Source: Pelomonas nitida (GTDB lineage Bacteria > Pseudomonadota > Gammaproteobacteria > Burkholderiales > Burkholderiaceae_C). From it: a stretch of 64,000 nt of DNA. The first letter of the stretch is position 1, and every line of letters starts with the position of its first letter. Where the stretch lies: contig NZ_JBIGIA010000012.1 in the NCBI RefSeq assembly GCF_043555975.1, positions 1 through 64,000 of the forward strand. Reading direction: 5' to 3'. The translations under genes were made by a program, and so were the position numbers. A model generated the notes under the pieces. The model was not told where the DNA came from and ran no database searches. It saw only the letters and a program-made list of their open reading frames with translations. Below are positions 1-7,300 of this stretch, in pieces.

Positions 1-2
1 TG

Positions 3-116
3 GCCGCGTTTGGCAAGCTGCGCATCCGGTTTGAGCGCGCCGTCGAGACTCATGTGGCGCTGTTGAGCTTGGCCTGCTGCGTCATCTGTTGTCGCGCCTT
101 GCCGGAATTTTGTTAG
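3..116 (+). mobile_element. IS5-type transposase, C-terminal end (cut by window start)
   Basis: The first 116 bases hold the last 37 codons of an open frame that ends FGKLRIRFERAVETHVALLS, then a Cys-rich LACCVICCRALPEFC and a TAG stop at 114-116. The FGKLRIRFER...H.ALLSLAC pattern is typical of the C-terminus of IS5-family DDE transposases, where the third catalytic acidic residue lies further upstream, outside this window. Whether the copy is intact cannot be judged. The stop lies only five bases from the stop codon of the convergent gene at 122-751, so the right end of the element must fall in or against the end of that gene. I could not identify a terminal inverted repeat. Confidence 0.72.
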
Positions 117-121
117 CGGCT

Positions 122-751
122 CTAAGCATTCGCCGACAACGAGCCCGGGTAAGTCAGCGAGCTGCCGCCGGCCTGCAGCGAGAACACGGCCTCCGAGGCC
201 CCGGCCTGCTGCATGAACGAGGTGTAGAGCGACATCACGCCGGCCGCCGACTTGGCGGATCTGGCCGCCTGCGAGATGGCCGCGCTTTGCTGGATGGTGG
301 CCGAGAGCTTGAGCGCGTCCTTGGCTTGCGTGGCGATGCGTGTGGCGAAGCTGGGCTTGCTGGTGTCGCCGTTGAGGAAGGCCTTCATCGCGGCCTTGTC
401 GGCGTCGCTGCCCTTCACTTCCACGCTGCCATCGCTCTTCACCGAGAAGTCGACGGTCCCCGTGAGCTTGACGCCCGCCTTGCCCAGCGCCGCGCGCAGC
501 TCGGTGCCCAGCGTCTTCTGGCTGCGCTCCAGCGCGGTGGCGGCGCTGGCCGACTTGGCCATGCCCGCCGCCTTCTGCAGCGCGGCCTGCGACACCTGCG
601 CCGTGCCGCCCTGCGACGCCGTGGCCTTGGCCGCGCCCGTCGATGCGGACGCGCTGTCGCCGTTCAGGGTGGACAGATAGCTGAGCAGGGAGCTGTTGAC
701 GCTGGAGAGCACGGCCGCACGGGTTGAAGGGTTTGGGCGCTCATCTTGCAT
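122..751 (-). CDS. hypothetical Ala/Ser-rich protein
   Basis: This 209-residue protein is not recognised. It is rich in Ala, Ser, Lys and Gln, with long stretches of predicted amphipathic helix (for example AALQKAAGMAKSASAATALE near residue 57) around a more ordered middle, VKLTGTVDFSVKSDGSVEVK, that looks like a beta hairpin. There is no signal peptide or membrane segment. The composition resembles exported or filament-associated low-complexity proteins, but no family can be named. No clear Shine-Dalgarno precedes the ATG at 751, so the start is uncertain. The C-terminus abuts the end of an IS5-type element; the last residues (SLTYPGSLSANA) may therefore be original or may be read from insertion-sequence DNA. 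Confidence 0.6.
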   Translation of the reverse strand: MQDERPNPSTRAAVLSSVNSSLLSYLSTLNGDSASASTGAAKATASQGGTAQVSQAALQKAAGMAKSASAATALERSQKTLGTELRAALGKAGVKLTGTVDFSVKSDGSVEVKGSDADKAAMKAFLNGDTSKPSFATRIATQAKDALKLSATIQQSAAISQAARSAKSAAGVMSLYTSFMQQAGASEAVFSLQAGGSSLTYPGSLSANA

Positions 752-798
752 CGGCGCCGCAGCGGCAAAAGGCCCGGCTGGCCGGCAAACACGGCCTA

Positions 799-849
799 GT
801 CCAGCGGATCAATGAAATTGGTAGTGCCGATTTCACTGATTCGCTGGAC
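799..849. repeat. 51-bp near-perfect inverted repeat between divergent genes
   Basis: Two 23-nt arms (799-821 and 827-849) flank the 5-nt loop TAGTG. The arms match at 20 of 23 positions. Read as plus-strand RNA two of the three mismatches become G-U pairs. It lies between the minus-strand gene starting at 751 and the plus-strand gene starting at 930. No T-run follows, so it is not a standard terminator. It could be a large operator for a dimeric repressor (the centre ATTGG-TAGTG-CCGAT has two-fold symmetry) or a folded leader of the thioredoxin-like gene. Confidence 0.75.
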
Positions 850-929
850 CAGTGCCTGCGACCTCGGCCTGCACGCCCTTTGACCCGGCGCAGGACGGCC
901 CGCGCGCCGCCATGGCACCATGCCGGCCC

Positions 930-1268
930 ATGACCGTTCATGTCGCCTGCCTCTGCGCCGCCTGGTGCCGCACCTGCGAGTCCTACCGGCAAGTCTTCGA
1001 AGCCGCCTGCGCCGAGCTGCCGCAGGACGACCTGCGCGTGCGCTGGATCGACATCGAGGACGAATCGGAGCTGATCGGCGAGCTGGACATCGAGACCTTC
1101 CCGACGCTGCTGATCGCCGATGCAGCGCAGATCCGCTTCGCCGGCCCGCTGACGCCGCAGCCCGAAACGCTGCGACGTGTGCTGCGCGCCCACCTCACCG
1201 ACGCGACACCGGCGCGCGTGGCGCCCGAGTACGCGGCGCTGGCGGAGCGACTGCGCGCCGCCGGCTGA
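930..1268 (+). CDS. small thioredoxin-fold protein
   Basis: This 112-residue protein begins MTVHVACLCAAWCRTC, giving the redox motif W12-C13-R14-T15-C16 right after the first beta strand, and carries a cis-Pro signature (TFPTLLI) near residue 55. These two features define the thioredoxin fold and imply a thiol-disulfide exchange role. There is no signal peptide, so it should act in the cytoplasm. Upstream in-frame ATGs exist at 852 and 912, but they would add a poorly conserved-looking leader; the start at 930 puts the fold directly at the N-terminus. It is shorter than the active core plus C-terminal helix of classical TrxA only in details. The partner is unknown. It is followed by the cyclic glucan synthase gene 102 bp downstream. 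Confidence 0.8.
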   Translation: MTVHVACLCAAWCRTCESYRQVFEAACAELPQDDLRVRWIDIEDESELIGELDIETFPTLLIADAAQIRFAGPLTPQPETLRRVLRAHLTDATPARVAPEYAALAERLRAAG

Positions 1269-1370
1269 GCCACGCGCCCCGGGGCGGGGCCCTGACTGTA
1301 GGACCGCACTGACGCCCTGTCGGCACCCAAGCCGGCGCCGCCGCTGCCTGGCCGCACCCACAGTGGCGGC

Positions 1371-4300
1371 ATGGCCACATCCCCCACTCCGCCCGCTCCC
1401 CAGGACCTGACGCCATCCGGGGCCAGCACGGTCTTCCTGCGCGTCGCCGCCGGTGCCGAAGCCGCCGCGCCGCCCGTGCGCGCCGTGCAGTTCGGCGCCG
1501 AGCGCTTCGCCGAGCATGGGCGCAGCCTCGCCGAGGCTCAGCGCATCGAGGACGAGCGCCACAAGCCCCGGCCGTTCTTCCCGCGCCTGAAGAGCAATCT
1601 GCAGGTCTGGGACGCCGCGCTGCAAGTGCTGTCCGAGCATGGCCTGCAGGCCGACACCGAGCCCGCGCACGCCTGGCTGCTCGACAACGAGCGGCTGGTG
1701 CAGCAGCAGCTCGACGAAGTGCTGCACGACCTGCCCCGCAGCTACTTCCAGCGCCTGCCGCGACTGGCCGACGAGCCGCTGCAAGGCCTGCCCCGCGTCT
1801 ACGGCGTCGCCTGGGCCTGGGTGGCCCACGCCGACAGCTCGCTGGACATGGCGCTCATGCGTCATTTCCTGGAAGGCCACCACGCGGCCCAGCCGCTGAC
1901 GCTGCGCGAACTGTGGGCGCTGCCCTCCACATTGCGGGTGGTGCTGGTCGAGAACCTGCGCCGGCTGGCCGAGCGCGCCGCCTGGCGCCACATCGGTCGG
2001 CAAGCGGCGCAGCGGCTGTTCGAGGCCTTGCCCAAGCTCGGCGCCGATGCCGCGCGCCGCCAGCTCGCCGACTGGCAGGCCCGTTGGCCGCATGACCCCG
2101 CCATCACGGCACTGGCCGTGCGCCTGCACGAACGCCTCGTCGACCGCGAGCTGGCGCTGCCCGACGCGCAGGACGGCGCCGGCGCGGCCGATTCCGCCTG
2201 GGCCGCCGCGCGCGAGTGGGTCGCCGCCCAGTTGCCCGACCCCGCCGCCGCCCAGGCGCTCGAGCAGGCCGAAGGCGCGGCAGACCACCAGAGCATCCGC
2301 AACGCCATCGGCAGCCTGCGCCGCCTGGGTGCGGCCGACTGGGCCGGGCTGTTCGACGCCGTCCACCCGGCGCTGAGGGCGCTCAACCGCATCGACGTGT
2401 TCCGCGCGGAGCACGAGACCACGCAGGACCGCAGCGTGCACGCCATCGAGGCGCTGTCGCACCGCCATGGCCTGGCCGAAGCCGACATCGCCGAGGTGCT
2501 GTGCCATCTCTGCGACGACGCCCACGCGGCGCCCGACGCCGCCGAGCGCGCCCCGCTGCACTGGCTCAGCGGCAAGGGCCGCCCGCAGCTGCTGCTGGCG
2601 CTGGGCGTGCGCGAGCGCTGGGCCGAGCGCGCCACCGCGGCGCTGCTGCGCCACCGCACGGCCGTCTACCTGTGCGGTCTGGCGGCGCTGGGCGCGGCGG
2701 TCATGGGGCTGCTGCTGGCGTTGGGCCTGCCGCATGCCGCCGGCTGGCCGTTGACGCTTGCCGCCGCGCTGCTGGCCGCCCTGCCGGCGAGCGAGGCCGT
2801 GGTGGCGCTGGCCAACCGGCTCATCAGCGAGGGCGCGCGGCCGCTGCGGCTGCCGCGCCTGTCGTGGCCCGGCGGCATCCCGGCCACATCACGCACGCTG
2901 GTCGTCATCCCCTGCCTGCTGACGCGCCCGCAAGGCATCGCCACGCTGCTCGCGCAGCTGGAACGCCACCACCTCGCCAACCTCGAAGCCGAGGCCCAGT
3001 TCGCGCTGCTGAGCGACTTCGGCGATGCCGACGCCGAGCACCAGCCGCGCGACAGCGAGCTGCTGATGCGCGCACGCAGCGGCATCGAGGCGCTGAACCA
3101 GCGCCACGGTCCGAGCTGCGGCGGGCTGCCGCGCTTTTTGCTGCTGCACCGCGACCGCCGCTGGAGCGAGACGGAACAGAAGTGGATCGGCTGGGAGCGC
3201 AAGCGCGGCAAGACCGAGGCACTGGTGGCGCTGCTCGCCGGCCAGCCCGCCGACGCGTTACCCGACCGCTTCCTGGATTTCGGGCCGCTGTCCACGCCCG
3301 CGCCGGGCATGCGCCATCTCGTCACGCTGGACAGCGACACCGCGCTGCCGCCGGGCGCCCTGCGCGACCTCGTGGCCATCGCCGCCCACCCGCTGAACCG
3401 GCCGCACGTTCACACCTCGCCGCGCGGCGCCGTCACCGTGACGCAGGGCCACGGCATGCTGCAGCCGCGCGTCGCCACGCCGCTCGCCACCGCCGCCGGC
3501 AGCTCCACGGTGCACGGCACCTGGTTCCACAGCCTGTTCGCCGGCCAGCCGGGGCTGGACCCCTACAGCGCCGCCACCTCGGAGGTCTACCAGGACTTGT
3601 TCGACGAAGGCAGCGCCACCGGCAAGGGGCTGATCGACGTGCACGCCGCCGCCCAGGTGCTGGCCCACCGCCTGCCCGAGGGCCAGGTGTTGAGCCACGA
3701 CCTGCTGGAGGGCTCGCTGATGCGCTGCGCGGGCGTCAGCGATGTGGTGCTCGTGGAGGCCGCGCCCATGCATGCCGACGTGGCCGCCTCACGCATCCAC
3801 CGCTGGACACGCGGCGACTGGCAGCTCTGGCCCTTCATCGCCCACCCGCGCCGCTGGGGCCTGCGCGCGGTGCATGTCTGGAAGATGCTGGACAACCTGC
3901 GCCGCAGCCTGGTGGCGCCGGCCTCGCTGCTGCTGCTGGTGGCGTCGTGGCTGGGCCTGGCGCTGACGCCGGGCTGGGCGCTCGCGCTCGTGGCCGCCGC
4001 GTTCGGCGCGGGGCCGCTGATGGGCGCGCTGGCGGCCAGCGCACCAGCGCGCGACCGCATCTCGCTGCCGCGCTTTTATCGCCAGGCCGGCACCGAGCTG
4101 TGCCGAGCACTGGCCAGCACGGCCTGGCACCTGGCCATGCTGCCGGCCGCGACCTGGCTGCAGCTGGACGCCATCGTGCGGGCCGTCTGGCGCCAGCGCG
4201 TCACGCGGCGCGGCCTGCTGGAATGGACGACGGCCGACGCCGCCGAGGCCGCTGCCGCCACCGACTGGGCGCCGCTGTGGCGCCAGCACCGCAAGCTGAC

Positions 4301-7300
4301 GCTGGCCACCGGCGTGCTGGCCGTGCTGCTGGTGAACGTGGCGTTCGTCGGCCTGCCGGTGGCCTGGCCGGTCGCGCTGCCGCTGCTGGCGGCCTGGCTG
4401 CTGTCGCCGCTGTGGATCGCGCTGGCCAGCCGCCCGCGCGCACGGCCGCGCCGCGAGGCGGTGACCGACGACGAGCGCCACTACCTGCTGGGCGTCGCAC
4501 GCGACACCTGGCGCTGGTTCGAGCGCTGGGTCACGAAGGACGACAACGACCTGCCGCCCGACAACGTGCAGTTCGACCCCGACACCGTCATCGCCCACCG
4601 CACCTCGCCCACCAACATCGGGCTGTACCTGCTGTCGGCCTGCTGCGCGCGCGAGTTCGGCTGGCTGCACGACGTGGGCCTGGCCGAGCGCATCCAGCGC
4701 ACGCTGGACACGCTGGACCGCCTGCCCAAGCACCGCGGCCATCTCTACAACTGGGTGGACACGCAGCGCCTGGCGGTGCTGGAGCCGCACTATGTGTCGG
4801 CCGTGGACAGCGGCAACCTGTGCGGCCACCTGCTGGTTGTGGCCGCCGCCTGCGAGGGCTTCGCGCGCGGCAACGACGGCTACCCGCCGTCGCCCGAGGT
4901 CGCCAGCGCGCTGGAGGCCGTGGCCGCCCGCGCCCGCGCCATCGCGCTCGCGCACGACTTTGCCTGGCTCTACGACCCGCAGCGCCGCCTGCTGCACATC
5001 GGCGCCATCGCGCCACCAGGCGTGGAACCCGGCGGCGAGCGGCTGGACCAAAACCACTACGACCTGCTCGCCTCCGAGGCACGCCTGACCAGCCTGGTGG
5101 CCATCGCCAAGGGCGATCTGCCGGCGTCGCACTGGGGCGCGCTGGGGCGGCCGTTCTTCTCGCGCGGCGCCGTGACCGGGCTGAAGAGCTGGTCGGGCTC
5201 GATGTTCGAGATGCTGATGCCGTCGCTGGTGCTCGACGAACCGGCCGGCAGCGCACTGGAGGAAGCAGCGCGCGCCACGGTGATGGAGCAGATCCGCGCC
5301 GGCCGCACCCAGGGCCTGCCCTGGGGCGTCTCCGAGAGCGCGCATGCCAAGCGCGACGAGACGCTGGCCTACCAGTACGGCCCGCAGGGCACCGCCGCGC
5401 TAGCGCTGCGCGACACGCCGCCCGAGGAGCTGGTCATCGCGCCCTACGCCACGCTGATGGCCACGATGGTGATGCCGCGCGCGGCCGTGGCCAACCTGCG
5501 CCACCTGCAGGCGCTGGGCGCACGCCATGAACTCGGCTTCATGGAAGCGCTGGACTACACCGCCAGCCGCCAGCCCGAGCCGCCGGCCGATGGCGACGGC
5601 GAGATCCGGCCGCCGCGCGGGCCGCGCGTGCAGCGCGTCGGCACGACGATGAGCCATCACCACGGCATGTCGCTCGTCGCGCTGACCGAGGTGCTCTGCG
5701 GCGGCGCACCGCAGCGCTGGGCCGACGCCGAGCCCCGCCTGTCCGCCGTGCGCTGGCTGCTGCACGAGCGCGCACCGCACGAGGTGCCGCCGCTGAAGGA
5801 GCCGGTCGCCGCACCCACGCGCATCAGCCCGCGCCGCGCCCACATCTCGCTGGCCGTGCCCGACACGCGCGGCCGCGCGCTGCCCGCCACGGCCTGGCTG
5901 GGCCATGGCCGGCTGAACACGATGCTGCGCGAGCACGGTGCCGGCACGCTGATGTTCGGCGAGCCCGGCCAGCAGGTGCTCGTGAGCCGCTGGCACGACG
6001 ACCTCGCGCAGGACCTGCTGGGCCACCACCTGCACCTGCGCGACCTGGGCACGCCCTGGCCCGCCGACAGCACCTGGCGCGGCGGTGCCGAGGTCAACCC
6101 CTGGCGCTCGCTGACCCTGCGCCCCACACCAGGCCCGCAGTGGCGCTACAGCGCGCGGCTGCACCCGGCCAGCGTGCAGTTCACGGCCGACGGCGAACAG
6201 CTGCACGCGCACACGGAGGTGTGGGTGGCGGTGGAAGACGACGTGGAGCTGCGCCGCGTGACACTGCGCAACCTGTCGAACCACGAACGTCACCTGGCGC
6301 TGGTGTCGAGCTTCGAGCCCGTGCTGGCCCCGGCCCGCGCCGACCTGGCCCACCCCGCGTTCGGCAAGCTCTTCCTGCAGGCGCGCTGGTCGCCCGAGCA
6401 GCGCGCGCTGCGCTGGCAGCGGCTGCCCCGCGGGCACAAGGAGACACCGCTGTATGCGGCCCATGCGCTGGCCGGCGTGGAGGTGGACGGCGGCGCCCGG
6501 CTGGAGCGGCTGCAGGCCACCGCCGACCGCGCCCACTGGCTGGCCCGCGGCGGCCGCGCCGGGCAGCCGGGCGGCACCGTGGCCCGCGCGGAGGCCGACA
6601 CCTTGCGCAGCGGCCTGGCCGGCCTGCAGGCCGAAGCCGGCGCACTGGACACCGGCAACGACCCGCTGTCGCTGCTGCACCTGATGCTGACGCTGCCACC
6701 GGGCGGGCGCGTGGTGCTGACCTTCGCCACCGCCGCCGCGCCGGACGAGCAGACGCTGGATCACGTGCTCGACAAGCTGGGCCAGCCGGCGCTGCGCGAG
6801 CGCTCGCTGATGCTGGCCCACACCATGGCCGGCGTGCGCACGCAAGGCGCCGGCCTGGCCCCGGGTGCCTGGCGCGCCGGGCTGGCGCTGCAGACCCTGC
6901 TGACCGCCCAGGCCGCGCGCGACGGCGTGCCGGCGCTCGAAGGCAGCTTCCAGCGCGACGCGCTGTGGCGCCACGGCATCTCCGGCGACGCCCCCATCCT
7001 GCTCATCCGCGTGGCCGACACGACCGGCGTGCTGATGGTGCGCGAGCTGTGCGCGCTGCTGCAGGCGCTGGGCAGCCCGTTGAGCGTGGACATCGTCGTG
7101 CTCGACGCCGAGCCGGCCTCCTACCTCGCGCCGGTGTCGCGGGCACTGCGCTCGCTGGTCGAACAGCAGCAGCGCGGGCGCGCGCGGCTGCATGTGCTGG
7201 CCGACAACGCCGTGCAGGACGACACCCGCTTCGCGCTCAACCTGCTGGCCCGCGTGCGCTGGTTCGCCGACGGCCGGCCGCTGGCGCAGCAGCTCGAGCG

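Noticed and set aside
1270..1370. GC-rich hairpin GCGCCCCGGGGC after the thioredoxin-like gene as a terminator
   Set aside because: The stem is short and no T-run follows; I cannot separate it from general GC richness.
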